DNA from: Spirosoma endbachense
GTDB taxonomy: Bacteria > Bacteroidota > Bacteroidia > Cytophagales > Spirosomataceae
DNA length: 64,000 nt
Assembly: GCF_010233585.1 (NCBI RefSeq)
Contig: NZ_CP045997.1
Coordinates: 9,758,808 to 9,822,807 of the forward strand
Direction: 5' to 3'
Positions 17,301-24,707 of the stretch are shown one piece after another. The first letter of the stretch is position 1. Every line of letters begins with the position of its first letter. A program made the translations under genes and the position numbers. The notes beneath the pieces were generated by a model. That model ran no database searches. It worked only from the letters and a program-made list of their open reading frames with translations, and was not told the DNA's origin.

Positions 17301-17736
17301 GTATAAGACCATAATTTTCTACGAGTGAGTGGTCATCGCCGGGGCCGAATACACCAGCAACAGGCCCACCTCCAGCAGCTTCCATAGCAAGGGTGCCATA
17401 ATTGATCAGTGTTGAGCTTACATTCAGGTCAACATACCGAAAAAGGGTTCCATCACCCCTCACATTGAGGGTTGCCCCTGCGCTTATTGTCAGCGTTTTT
17501 TCATATATTTGTATACTGGCTATAGTAACGGTTGTTCCGGCTGCGATAACAGGGTTTCCGGTTCCACCTCTAATAAAAGCGTTGTCGGATGCAGTGGGTA
17601 CCCCCACAGGGTTCCAGTTATTGGCGGTATTCCAATCCGTATTGGTATTACCTGTCCAGTATTTGTTACCGGCAAAGAGGTGCTGCGAAAAACATAAATT
17701 CAGCGCGAGAAAGAGAAAGTAAACGTTTAGTTTCAT
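11317..17736 (-). CDS. Giant secreted Ig-like repeat protein with T9SS sorting tail
   Basis: A 2139-residue, Thr/Ser/Gly-rich protein. A signal peptide (about 1-22) is followed by an N-terminal region starting KYWTGNTNTDWNTANNW (to about 300), an Ig-like domain (about 315-405), and six 73-residue repeats with the core TATGGGTYRWDN (about 407-845). Then come a putative-Ig domain (GVAPFSFSLASGSLPSGLNL), two PKD/Ig-like segments, four 72-residue repeats with SVSLTAVGVGSVLWNTGS (about 1099-1387), and a further Ig domain. Near the C-terminus three related modules centred on VSC...YNWL-AC alternate with cadherin-like putative-Ig domains (SGLPAGL). The last 75 residues (LGNPVVGDRAEVLIKGAG...GQYILQVSTP) fit a type A T9SS C-terminal sorting domain. 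It is probably a surface adhesin or matrix protein. The two paralogous HTCS genes flank it. Confidence 0.9.
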   Translation of the reverse strand: MKLNVYFLFLALNLCFSQHLFAGNKYWTGNTNTDWNTANNWNPVGVPTASDNAFIRGGTGNPVIAAGTTVTIASIQIYEKTLTISAGATLNVRGDGTLFRYVDLNVSSTLINYGTLAMEAAGGGPVAGVFGPGDDHSLVENYGLIRINSSNNSTAVEMGGPVGGTTSSAIINNYVCGQFIVVSYNILLTDIARFNNNGYTFVGGRISFNGGGGVFTNNGVLKYGSAGTITSNNGSVIVNDNPTNSTIFTYTGTFLGTVNGIYKNANATASAGTFTAPNTFAPSGLSAGEQTLYAKITPSGGGCTYIVPFTYTYADPPNFTTSPTTKSVCSGSSTTFTVAASNATGYQWQVNTGGGFTNLTNTAPYSGVTNTTLSISNVAGLNSYQYRCVATGAGGSTNSNSATLTVNPLPTANILTPSSTTVTCSTPSLSLTATGGGTYRWDNGTTNALRTVTASGTYSVTVTSTGSCTAVDSQVISGNTTAPTANILAPASTTLTCTTTSLSLTATGGGTYRWDNNSTSATRTVTTAATYSVTVTAPNGCTAVDSQVISGNTTAPSANILAPASTTLTCTTTSLSLTATGGGTYRWDNNSTSATRTITTAGTYSVTVTAPNGCTAVDSQVISGNTTAPTANILAPASTTLTCTTTSLSLTATGGGTYRWDNNSTSATRTITTAGTYSVTVTAPNGCTAVDSQVISGNTTAPTANILAPASTTLTCTTTSLSLTATGGGTYRWDNNSTSATRTITTAGTYSVTVTAPNGCTAVDSQVISGNTTAPSANILAPASTTLTCTTTSLSLTATGGGTYRWDDNSTSATRTVTTAGAYSVTATSPITGCSGTASTTVVSTTASVSVSNPIVTTATLSTAFSQTFTASGGVAPFSFSLASGSLPSGLNLSPEGVLSGIPTQSGPFTITVRAADSNGCSGEGASYPLTVLNATPTISDFTASPDPICVGGQVTFSANIANVTGSYAYTLTNGSSTTTGTSSNPSFGQNLTTLVAGIQTFTLTVNSNGQSATATYELTVNAPPTSTLMASNSGVLTCAQSSLTLTAEGGDDYTFSGPGILSQNAETGVAIVNASGVYSVTVTNTETGCYSTTTTTVSSSTAAPSVSITPSGATLSCASPSVSLTAVGVGSVLWNTGSTNPILTVSSAGTYSVTLTSGSGCTAVTSVEVSADQTAPSVSITPSGATLSCASPSVSLTAVGVGSVLWNTGSTNPILTVSSAGTYSVTLTSGSGCTAVTSVEVSADQSAPSVSITPSGATLSCASPSVSLTAVGVGSVLWNTGSTNPILTVSSAGTYSVTLTSGSGCTAVTSVEVSADQSAPSVSITPSGATLSCASPSVSLTAVGVGSVLWNTGSTNPILTVSSAGTYSVTLTSGSGCTAVASVEVSQQPAQTIAFTQQPASSSSVTVGANVTTAVSVTGNPTAFQWYKDNLSNPVGGQTSATLTLANVQLSDAGSYMVVVTGACNSLTSNAFGLSVTPVQTAPFAITAVTTVSCTPILPNRFSVSFTPRYSGLNGQPLSFSVANELLPTTESGPYTLQLYTDNPILTLKATQGGTPPEASYSYNWLEACRTSESPNTPPRVVSTLSSQTATAGTYFTYVIPEGTFTDTETPLSLRLSASGLPAGLGFAGATLSGISSTTVGSPFTINITATDPGGLSVSTPLLLTVLPATTTPPPTQPFAITGVTTISCTPVADRININFAPRYAGLTGQSIAFEIVNELAPTTDPAPYSLTLYRDNPVLTLKATQTGSVEVASFSYNWLAACASAGQDNTPPRVNSPVGNQTAVVGQGYSLNLANTFADQETPNQITLVASGLPAGLSLVGTQISGTPSVSGVSTVVLTATDPGSLSTSTSFVLTVVGVGPSPLTVNLQASPSQFLTNGSTTLTANVSGGTGPYSYVFSGPNSISPTGNSATVSGLSAGVQTFMVMVSDATSPVSQTVTAMVSVTVNEPGNPPTGVFSITGVNTVSCEVVSAGLRRLTFTPLYGGVTGQPISFRVVNELASTTASGPYSLNLYTDNPSITLKAIQQGSDGEASYVYNWLAVCSTGARVGVEAAARLTVEVLGNPVVGDRAEVLIKGAGSHEVGLRVVDTQGNVVSERTIGSGELSQPQTVQLGQPVGQYILQVSTPIQRQTVKILKR
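13577..14440 (-). repeat. Tandem repeat block B: 4 x 216 bp inside giant gene
   Basis: The same sequence (CTCACCTCCACACTGG, plus strand) recurs at 13577, 13793, 14009 and 14225, exactly 216 bp apart, equal to 72 codons. Units differ by scattered, mostly silent changes. Each encodes one Ig-like unit beginning APSVSITPSGATLSC. Confidence 0.95.
15202..16515 (-). repeat. Tandem repeat block A: 6 x 219 bp inside giant gene
   Basis: The marker GGTGTTGCCCGA recurs at 15421, 15640, 15859, 16078 and 16297, always 219 bp (73 codons) apart. The outermost units are more divergent and the inner four nearly identical. Each unit encodes one Ig-like module with ANILAPASTTLTC and a conserved second Cys in NGCTAVDSQVISG. 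Confidence 0.95.
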
Positions 17737-18005
17737 AAAGATTGAGATAAGTATTTTACTCAGGAAATGGTCGGGTCAACACAAAGAATGGTGACGTTGC
17801 TACCAATAGGGCAGGCCATTGATGTACATAGTGGCTGCCAATCGATCAACAGGCAGTCATGGGTTTTTCGATTTCATCGTGTAGTTGTACATGGTAGATT
17901 TGTTTTAGAGGCAGGCAGTAAGCCAGGCACAAATGTGATTCTTTAGCCAGCGCAGGTGTTAGCACAAATCCGGCATTCTTTTCCTCATTTCCAGCATAAG
18001 TAAAA
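17737..18005. other. Intergenic region upstream of giant repeat protein gene
   Basis: The space between the giant gene start (17736, minus strand) and the terminator of the second HTCS gene. It should contain the promoter of the giant gene. I found no clear -7/-33 pair, palindrome or small gene in it. Confidence 0.4.
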
Positions 18006-18031
18006 AAAAAGGCCCTTATTAGGGCCTTTTT
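18006..18031 (-). terminator. Bidirectional-looking terminator after second HTCS gene
   Basis: A perfect AAAAAGGCCC / GGGCCTTTTT inverted repeat with a 6-nt loop, lying 23 nt after the HTCS stop at 18054. Nine A residues on the plus strand supply the U-tract for minus-strand transcription. Confidence 0.9.
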
Positions 18032-18053
18032 GCAGTTTTACAACCAAAGAACA

Positions 18054-21000
18054 CTAAACTGTATACTCAGAAGGAAGTACGCCAAACTGCTCCTGAAATA
18101 CTTTCGTGAAGTAAGGCAGACTCTCAAAGCCTACCTGATAGGCAACATCAGAAACGGTTCCCGACCGTTCTGCCAGCAAAACGGCAGCTCGCTCCAGCCG
18201 GTACTGCCGCAAAAATTCTACGGTAGTCAGGTTGGTCAATGCCTTGAGTTTACGGAGTAGTTGTGACGAACTCAGGTTCATGTGCTGGCTCAACTGATCA
18301 ACGCCGAAACTACTGTCGCCCAAATGGCGGTCGATAATCTCACGGACCTTTTGCAGGAACGTTTCTTCCTGCGAACGGATAGGTATTGGCGGAGTTTTAG
18401 GCAGGAGGAGGTTATGACTGAAATAGTGCCGCAACCGCTCCTGTTTATCGAGCAGGTTACGAACCCGTACCCGGATCTCGTCGGTATTGAAGGGTTTTGT
18501 CAGGTAATCGTCGGCGCCCAGCTCAAAACCTTCCAGGCGATCTTCGAGGGTCGCTTTAGCCGTCAGCATCACCACCGGAATGTGGCTGGTAGCTTCCTGG
18601 TTTTTCAGTATCCGGCAAAAGCCGAAGCCGTCCAGTCGAGGCATCATCAGGTCACAGATAACAATCGTGGGCGTTACAGCGGTTGCTTTTTCCAGACCAT
18701 CCTGTCCATCTTCGGCTTCGATCACCTGAAAATCTGCTTCAAAAATGCGCCGTATATAGGCCCTGATATCTGCATTATCGTCGATGATGAGCAGCACATT
18801 TTCGGTAGTTAACACCTGTTCCTGTGGTATAGTTGGTATGGGGGTCCCAGCCGTTGTTGGCACAAGCACTCGCTGAGGCAGCTTAGCCGGGGACGGACCC
18901 GTAACGGCTGTGCTATGTTCTGGTTCATTCAGTATCACCAACGGTAAACGAACCGTAAATGTAGTGCCCATCCCTTCGGTGCTGGCTACTGAGATCGAAC
19001 CCTGTAGAACCTTCACCAATTCATTGACCAATGCCAGGCCAATACCCGTTCCCTCATAATTCCGGCTGTATTTACTATCGACCTGATAAAACCGATCAAA
19101 GATTTTGGGCAGGTTGGCCGAATCGATGCCAATACCGGTATCCTCAATCCGTAGCGTCACAAAACCCGCTTTACCTTCAGTCTGATAGGAAACATCCATG
19201 CGCACGGTATGGCCATCGGGCGTAAACTTAAAGGCGTTGGAGAGCAGGTTCGTCACAATTTTTTCCAGCTTATCCCGGTCAAAATTCACCCAGAAGGCAG
19301 ATCGGCTCTGGGCAAAACTGAATTGAATGGAACGGTTATCGGCCAGCGAGCTAAATGAACTGGCTATAATCCGAAAAAAGGACGCAATGTCACCCGGCTC
19401 CGATTCGGTAGTCAATTCGCGAGCCTCCAATTTGCTCAAATCGAGCAGTTGATTGATCAGCGTCATCAACCGATGGCCATTTCGTTCCATCATCGACAGG
19501 TCGGCCTCGCGGAGTGGCTTGTTTTTCCGATTACCCAATGGACCAAGAATCAACGTGAGCGGTGTTCGGAACTCGTGTGAAATGTTGGTAAAAAACTGCG
19601 TCTTAAGCGCGTCCAGCTCCGATAATCGACTGGCTTCTTTCTGCTCAAAATCAACCTGCTGTTGAAGCAGGAGCCGCTGGGTCTGGAACAGGTATAGCTG
19701 CCAGCCCACCACCGCAACGATAAGCGCATAGAGCAGATAAGCCCACCAGGTTCGATAGAATGGCGGATGAATTCGAATCAGGAGTTCAACGGATTTGCTC
19801 CACACTTCGCCATCGGCCGAACCCATCACCTCCAGCCGGTACTTGCCGCCAGGCAGCTGAGCATAATTGGCAAAACGATTCGTTCCAGCCTCCACCCAAT
19901 CGTTGTCGATTCCATCCAGCCGGTAGCGATACCGATTGTTGTCAGAATTGGTGTAATCCATCAGCCCGAACTCGAACGTGAGGAGGTTTTGGTCGTGTGA
20001 CAGGTCGAGTCGCTGGGCATATTCTATTCCATGCGTTAACACGTCATCGACTCCTCCGGCCTCAACTGGTTTATTATTTACCTTCAACCCAATAATATTC
20101 ACCATTGGAATTGATTGGCTTGCCCCTGCGAGTTCGGAGGGTCGAAAGCTGTTCAGGCCATTGACACCGCCAAAAAGCAATTCTCCCGACGCTGTTTTGA
20201 AGAAAGACCCCGTATTAAACTCATCGTCCTGAAGCCCATCTGTCTGGGTGTAGTTGCGGAACTGATTTGTTTTGGGATTGAACTGCGATAAACCCCGATT
20301 GGTACTTAGCCAGAGATGACCAAATGAATCGGTTAAAATCCCATAGATTACTTTATTGGGCAACCCCTGTGCTTCTGTAAAGTGTTCGAATTGCCCGTTT
20401 TTCTTATCGAGCCGGTCCAGCCCCCCTCCTTTCGTACCGACCCATAAATAGCGGGCAGGATCACTGGGATCATTGACCAGACTGGATACAAAATCATTGC
20501 TCAAACTCTGGCGATTCGTGGCCGAGTTTCTGTAGTACGAATACGTCGGTTTTGTCAGCAGATGGTCGGCTTTGATAAGCCCTTGCTGCGTCCCTATCCA
20601 GAATGATCCGTTGGGCTCCCGCAACAGCGCGTAGGTTTCCGTTTCATTCTGGGCCAGATAGCTGAATACCTGAAACGTTTCTGTCTGTGGATTGAACCGG
20701 AGCAACTTCCCCTTCATGGCTCCGATCCACAGGTTTCGGGATGGATCTTCGAGGGTCTGGTTGGCCCAAAAGCCGAATTCTATTCCGGCAGGCAGCGGAT
20801 ATTTTTTGAGCAATTGCCACGTACTGGAGAATTTGAACAGGTGCTGCTCGTGGGTTTTAAAATGCGCATTAGACACCCAGAAAAAGCCCTGCCGATCCTG
20901 CATAAAATAGCGCTGCCGTTTGTCGGCTTCCGGAAGGCGTTCATCCAGAAAAGGCAACAGCCGATCTGTCGATCGATCCAACTGACCATACGCGAATTGG

Positions 21001-22121
21001 TAGCGGGCATACGTCCGTCCCTGCTGATCTACATACAAATGCGAAAGGGATGTCTTGGGTAGGTATGAATGAAACTGTTTAACACTAGGGTTAAATTTCC
21101 GGAGGCCGTAGCCACTGGTCCCTGCCCAGATATTGCCCGTCTTATCCCGGAGAACGGTGGTAATTGCAAACAGATTAGGGGGAAACTGTACAAACGCATC
21201 GCCGACGGTCAGGCTGTCTTTACCAAACAGCTGGGAAGCTGACAGTAGCCACAAGTGACTGACCGTTGAGATGGCCAGGGTATTTTTATCAATAGATTTG
21301 ATACGTACACCGTAGGGAGACGAGTTGGGCAATGCAATCGTTTTTGAATAGCCCCGATGCCAGCATTTGATTTGTTGACCGGTGCTGACAAACAGAAAAT
21401 CCTGAATGGGATCTTCATAAAGATCAAAAATGGTTGGCGTCTCGCCGACAAACAGATTAAGTTTCGAAAATGAAGCCGGATTGCGCCAATTAAACGCATA
21501 CACGCCATTATCCACACCGGTTATTCCCTGGCCATTGGCTTTAAAACTGAAATGAAAGTGGGGTTGATTTATTTGCTCACTATTCAGGCGAAGGGAAATT
21601 AGCTGGATTTGCTTTGTAAAGTTGGCCTGATCGGGAAACCCCTGCTGAAGCGATGCCGGTAACTGAATTTTGAACGACCTTCCTACCGAAGTACTTACCC
21701 AGATATTGCCTTCGGGGTCTTCGTCGAGCAATTGAACTTCATGATTATTGGACTTTGTCGACGACTCATCACCAAGCGTAATGTGGTAAAATCGCTGGGT
21801 CCGGTCATCGTAGAGATTAAGACCTTTGTTGAGTGTACCGATCCAAAGCCGTCCATGTCGATCCAGTAGTAAAGCCGAACAGGCATTGTCGGAAATACTG
21901 TAGTCATTATAGGGGTCATGGGTGAATACCTTGAAATTATGCCCATCATAACGATTGAGCCCATCTTTAGTGGCTACCCACAGAAACCCTTTCTGATCCT
22001 GCTTCAGATCGAAGATCATTCCCTGCGACAGGCCATCCGAAATGGTAAGCTCCTGCCAGCCTTTAAGCTGGGCAAACAGGGTAAACGGAAGTAGAAAAAA
22101 GAGGAAAAAGACTACACGCAT
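18054..22121 (-). CDS. Hybrid two-component system sensor-regulator (HTCS), copy 2
   Basis: A 1355-residue paralogue of the HTCS at 6932-11008 with the same architecture. It has a signal peptide, Reg_prop propellers (GFLWVATKDGLNRYDG, GNIWAGTSGYGLRKF), a Y_Y_Y domain, a membrane helix near 792-812, HisKA (SHEFRTPLTLILGPL, His near 849), and HATPase (EDTGIGIDSANL, YEGTGIGLALV). A receiver domain (VICDLMMPRLDGF, Asp near 1155) and an AraC HTH (about 1250-1350) complete it. The two proteins are nearly identical over several N-terminal and kinase stretches but diverge in parts of the propeller, notably about residues 120-320. This suggests recent duplication followed by change in what is sensed. 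It is followed by its own terminator and lies upstream of the giant repeat protein gene. Confidence 0.95.
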   Translation of the reverse strand: MRVVFFLFFLLPFTLFAQLKGWQELTISDGLSQGMIFDLKQDQKGFLWVATKDGLNRYDGHNFKVFTHDPYNDYSISDNACSALLLDRHGRLWIGTLNKGLNLYDDRTQRFYHITLGDESSTKSNNHEVQLLDEDPEGNIWVSTSVGRSFKIQLPASLQQGFPDQANFTKQIQLISLRLNSEQINQPHFHFSFKANGQGITGVDNGVYAFNWRNPASFSKLNLFVGETPTIFDLYEDPIQDFLFVSTGQQIKCWHRGYSKTIALPNSSPYGVRIKSIDKNTLAISTVSHLWLLSASQLFGKDSLTVGDAFVQFPPNLFAITTVLRDKTGNIWAGTSGYGLRKFNPSVKQFHSYLPKTSLSHLYVDQQGRTYARYQFAYGQLDRSTDRLLPFLDERLPEADKRQRYFMQDRQGFFWVSNAHFKTHEQHLFKFSSTWQLLKKYPLPAGIEFGFWANQTLEDPSRNLWIGAMKGKLLRFNPQTETFQVFSYLAQNETETYALLREPNGSFWIGTQQGLIKADHLLTKPTYSYYRNSATNRQSLSNDFVSSLVNDPSDPARYLWVGTKGGGLDRLDKKNGQFEHFTEAQGLPNKVIYGILTDSFGHLWLSTNRGLSQFNPKTNQFRNYTQTDGLQDDEFNTGSFFKTASGELLFGGVNGLNSFRPSELAGASQSIPMVNIIGLKVNNKPVEAGGVDDVLTHGIEYAQRLDLSHDQNLLTFEFGLMDYTNSDNNRYRYRLDGIDNDWVEAGTNRFANYAQLPGGKYRLEVMGSADGEVWSKSVELLIRIHPPFYRTWWAYLLYALIVAVVGWQLYLFQTQRLLLQQQVDFEQKEASRLSELDALKTQFFTNISHEFRTPLTLILGPLGNRKNKPLREADLSMMERNGHRLMTLINQLLDLSKLEARELTTESEPGDIASFFRIIASSFSSLADNRSIQFSFAQSRSAFWVNFDRDKLEKIVTNLLSNAFKFTPDGHTVRMDVSYQTEGKAGFVTLRIEDTGIGIDSANLPKIFDRFYQVDSKYSRNYEGTGIGLALVNELVKVLQGSISVASTEGMGTTFTVRLPLVILNEPEHSTAVTGPSPAKLPQRVLVPTTAGTPIPTIPQEQVLTTENVLLIIDDNADIRAYIRRIFEADFQVIEAEDGQDGLEKATAVTPTIVICDLMMPRLDGFGFCRILKNQEATSHIPVVMLTAKATLEDRLEGFELGADDYLTKPFNTDEIRVRVRNLLDKQERLRHYFSHNLLLPKTPPIPIRSQEETFLQKVREIIDRHLGDSSFGVDQLSQHMNLSSSQLLRKLKALTNLTTVEFLRQYRLERAAVLLAERSGTVSDVAYQVGFESLPYFTKVFQEQFGVLPSEYTV

Positions 22122-22145
22122 TTACAATGCCAAATTTACGGCCAA
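22122..22145 (-). promoter_or_regulatory. Possible short-leader promoter of second HTCS gene
   Basis: The minus strand carries TAAATTTG (22138-22131), a full match to the Bacteroidota -7 consensus TAnnTTTG, only about 9 nt before the ATG. The same arrangement is partly conserved before the first HTCS gene. No convincing -33 box was seen. Confidence 0.35.
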
Positions 22146-22279
22146 TAATACGTAAATATGGCCATCTCTGAGTGACTCTCAGCAATAAACGTTCCATTGT
22201 AAACCCGGCGAACAAGATCATTCGGTAGATTTGTATAACCTGCAGTATTTTACCTTAAAAGCCCCGGTGTAGCACACTG

Positions 22280-22723
22280 ATGTTGATCCGTCCGTTTAAA
22301 AGCTCTGATTCTGGCCAGCTGCTGGCTGCGTTCCGAAAGAACATACCAACGGCATTTGGTGTGAATGAACTGGGTGAGTACGCTGAATTTCTCCGAACAA
22401 ATACGGATCCTTATTTCGTGGCCGACCACGACGGGCAAGTGGTTGGTGCCTGTGGCCACTATATAACTTCGGATGGGCAGGTTAGCCGGATTTGCTGGAT
22501 TCTTACCGATCCGGATGCGAAGGGTTTAGGGGTTGGAAAAGCCTTATTAGCGTATAATCTCGGGCTTATTCGCCAACGATCAGGAAGTCAGCTTGTGGAA
22601 TGCCGAACCTCTCAGGTCGCGTACCAATTTTTCGAGAAATCAGGCTTTCAGCTTCAGTATACCGAGCCGAATGTCTGGGCTCCGGGCCTTGATCTCTACT
22701 TCATGACGCTCAATTTGCAGTAG
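22280..22723 (+). CDS. GNAT family N-acetyltransferase
   Basis: A 147-residue protein with the GNAT fold. It starts MLIRPFKSSDSGQLLAAFRK, has a central strand VGACGHYI, and carries the acetyl-CoA-binding motif DPDAKGLGVGKALL at about 77-90. The C-terminal YQFFEKSGFQLQ segment is also typical. The substrate is not predictable. It is divergent from the second HTCS gene and convergent with the universal stress protein gene. A long perfect palindrome (family B) sits in the 3' gap. Confidence 0.85.
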   Translation: MLIRPFKSSDSGQLLAAFRKNIPTAFGVNELGEYAEFLRTNTDPYFVADHDGQVVGACGHYITSDGQVSRICWILTDPDAKGLGVGKALLAYNLGLIRQRSGSQLVECRTSQVAYQFFEKSGFQLQYTEPNVWAPGLDLYFMTLNLQ

Positions 22724-22754
22724 GCAATACACTGTGAGATTGTCGATTGATTAC

Positions 22755-22819
22755 AAACCTATAAGCCGGGCCGCCGATGCGGTTTTTGAAACCGCATCGG
22801 CGGCCCGGCTTATAGGTTT
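22755..22819. repeat. Family B palindrome, long form with expanded stem
   Basis: A perfect inverted repeat with 31-nt arms and a TTG loop. The outer 10 nt (AAACCTATAA / TTATAGGTTT) and the inner GGTTTTTGAAACC are identical to the short copy at 5038-5070. Between them each arm has an extra 16 nt (GCCGGGCCGCCGATGC and its exact complement). It lies between the convergent GNAT stop (22723) and universal stress stop (22839). Confidence 0.95.
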
Positions 22820-22838
22820 AAATTGGCTGAGTACTAGC

Positions 22839-23561
22839 TTATTTATGATAGACCAGTACTGGTACTGTCGATTTTTCGATCAGGCGCGCAGTGTGGTTCG
22901 GATGGAGTAGGTTGTCCAGAAAACCCGATTGTGGATATAGCTGCATGACAATCAGGTCAGTATGGGCGTTATCGAGTTGATCGTCCGTTAAAACCGAAAG
23001 GTGTGCATCAAATGCTTTGATCAGCGAGTCGGTTTGTTCAGATACTGTACTTTGTGTGGTTTGCGACTGCATAGCATAGGCAATTGTCCGCACCTGAGCC
23101 GGTCGAACAGGCTCTCCTTCGGGTGGAATCGGCACAATTAACACCGGACAAATGGCTTCGTCGGCTACGTCGGTTGCGGCACTGCCCGCCAGGCGATCAA
23201 AAAATGTGCTTAAATCGCTTCGACCCATCACAATCAGATCGGCCAAAATTTCTTTGGCGACATCCAGAATTTCATCATCGACTATACCGATCCGCCATTC
23301 TGTTCGCACCGATAGTCCTTCCAGTTTTAAATCGGCTTGGAGTTGCTTTAATCGCTGTTGGCTGATCTGTTCCACTTCCTGCGCTGCCAGCAACCCCAGA
23401 CCAGGTTCACCCATCGTTGGCAGGGTCGAATCGGGAATCATGGGTTGATTGACATGCAGTAGCGTTATGGTTGCACCTGTTTTGTGAGCAAATAGCCGTG
23501 CCCAGTTGAGGGCTGACGCGGAAGTTATCGAAAAATCGGTAGGAAAAAGCAGGTTTGTCAT
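22839..23561 (-). CDS. Universal stress protein (UspA family)
   Basis: A 240-residue UspA-type protein. The first Usp domain is clear: MTNLLFPTDFSITSASALNW at the start, ITLLHVNQP, and the nucleotide-binding loop IVMGRSDLSTFFDRLAGSAA with DVADEAICPVLIVP after it. A shorter, degenerate second half ends ARLIEKSTVPVLVYHK. I chose ATG 23561 because the family begins with the LLFPTDFS strand; the frame is open to 23618 but the extra 19 residues are not family-like. It follows the SPFH gene on the same strand with a gap of about 90 nt, possibly in one transcript. Confidence 0.88.
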   Translation of the reverse strand: MTNLLFPTDFSITSASALNWARLFAHKTGATITLLHVNQPMIPDSTLPTMGEPGLGLLAAQEVEQISQQRLKQLQADLKLEGLSVRTEWRIGIVDDEILDVAKEILADLIVMGRSDLSTFFDRLAGSAATDVADEAICPVLIVPIPPEGEPVRPAQVRTIAYAMQSQTTQSTVSEQTDSLIKAFDAHLSVLTDDQLDNAHTDLIVMQLYPQSGFLDNLLHPNHTARLIEKSTVPVLVYHK

Positions 23562-23650
23562 ACTTGGTGAACAGGGGTTTGTTAGATGAACAAACGAAAG
23601 GCTCAACGTTCCCGACAATCATCCAATTTTATTGCTTTTTCAGCGCACGG

Positions 23651-24613
23651 CTACTTCTTTAACTCTTCTGGTGGCGTTATGATCCGCCCTGTTCCGCTAC
23701 CGCTATTCATTTTCTCGACAGCCAGTAACTGTTTCATGGTTTTATCCATGCCTTCAGTTGACCCATCCAGAAAAATGACATTACCGTTGCCATTTTCGGC
23801 AAAGTGCTTAATGGCTTCTGTCCAGATTGAGAACAGGATCAGTGATGCATCCAGATTAGCCTCGGTCATGACTTTAGCCGATTCGGCCATACCCTTCGCT
23901 ACCTCTTCCCGGAACAGGGCAACACCCTGACCACGCAATTGAGAGGCTGTTTTTTCAGCCTCAGCCGAGATTTTAATGGCGTTACCTTCGGCTTCAGCGG
24001 CTTTCGTTTTTGTGATCAGCAAAGCCTGGCCTTCGTTTTCGGCAGCTGCTCTCAAATTAGACGAAGCCACTACCTGCGCCATCGACCGCATAATTACCTC
24101 ATCGAAGGCAATGTCATTCAATTGCAGATCAGTCAGGTGGTAACCCCAGCTTTCGAGTAGCGTATCAAGCTGAGCCTTAACGTGTTCAATAATTTCAGAA
24201 CGTAGTGCCAGAATTTCTGACTGGCGTTTGGTGGCAACAAAGCTACGGATCGATCCTTCGATGGTTCGAATCAACGCCTGCATAAACGAGGCTTCATCGA
24301 TAAATTTGAAGGCAACATTTTTGATGGTTTCTTCGCCCTGATTCAGTACCGAATAGACCAGCATTGCTTTAAAGTTCACGTTTGCCTGATCGGCCGTAAT
24401 TGCCTGAAATGCCAGTTCAACGGAGCGATTCTGAATGGAAATACGTCGGTAAATAACCTCAATAAACGGAATTTTAAAATTCAGACCCGGACCCAGAACA
24501 CGGGCATATTTCCCGAAAATTGTTACAACAGCCACCGTACCCTGTTGCACGATAACGATGGACAAATAAATAATGATGATTGCCAGGACGGCAAAAATGC
24601 CTAAAAAGCTCAT
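23651..24613 (-). CDS. SPFH/band 7 membrane protein (stomatin/QmcA-like)
   Basis: A 320-residue protein. An N-terminal membrane helix (LGIFAVLAIIIIYLSIVIV) is followed by the SPFH domain: VVTIFGKYARVLGPGLNFKI near 29-48, QAITADQANVNFKAMLVYSV near 70-90. Then comes an Ala/Glu-rich coiled coil (KTKAAEAEGNAIKISAEAEK near 200-220). Such proteins form large oligomeric rings at the inner membrane and often scaffold proteases. No NfeD-like partner gene is adjacent. A universal stress protein gene lies downstream. Confidence 0.92.
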   Translation of the reverse strand: MSFLGIFAVLAIIIIYLSIVIVQQGTVAVVTIFGKYARVLGPGLNFKIPFIEVIYRRISIQNRSVELAFQAITADQANVNFKAMLVYSVLNQGEETIKNVAFKFIDEASFMQALIRTIEGSIRSFVATKRQSEILALRSEIIEHVKAQLDTLLESWGYHLTDLQLNDIAFDEVIMRSMAQVVASSNLRAAAENEGQALLITKTKAAEAEGNAIKISAEAEKTASQLRGQGVALFREEVAKGMAESAKVMTEANLDASLILFSIWTEAIKHFAENGNGNVIFLDGSTEGMDKTMKQLLAVEKMNSGSGTGRIITPPEELKK

Positions 24614-24633
24614 ATAGTGACGTGGTTAAACAC

Positions 24634-24670
24634 AAAAAAGCGGATTCTGTGTTAAGGTACAGAATCCGCT
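24634..24670 (-). terminator. Rho-independent terminator of MFS transporter gene
   Basis: A perfect AGCGGATTCTGT / ACAGAATCCGCT inverted repeat (24639-24650 / 24659-24670) with an 8-nt loop. It is followed on the minus strand by TTTTTT. It lies 38 nt after the MFS stop at 24708 and just upstream of the SPFH start. Confidence 0.88.
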
Positions 24671-24707
24671 AATACACGTATGAAAAATTTGTTAGATCGG
24701 TCAGTTC

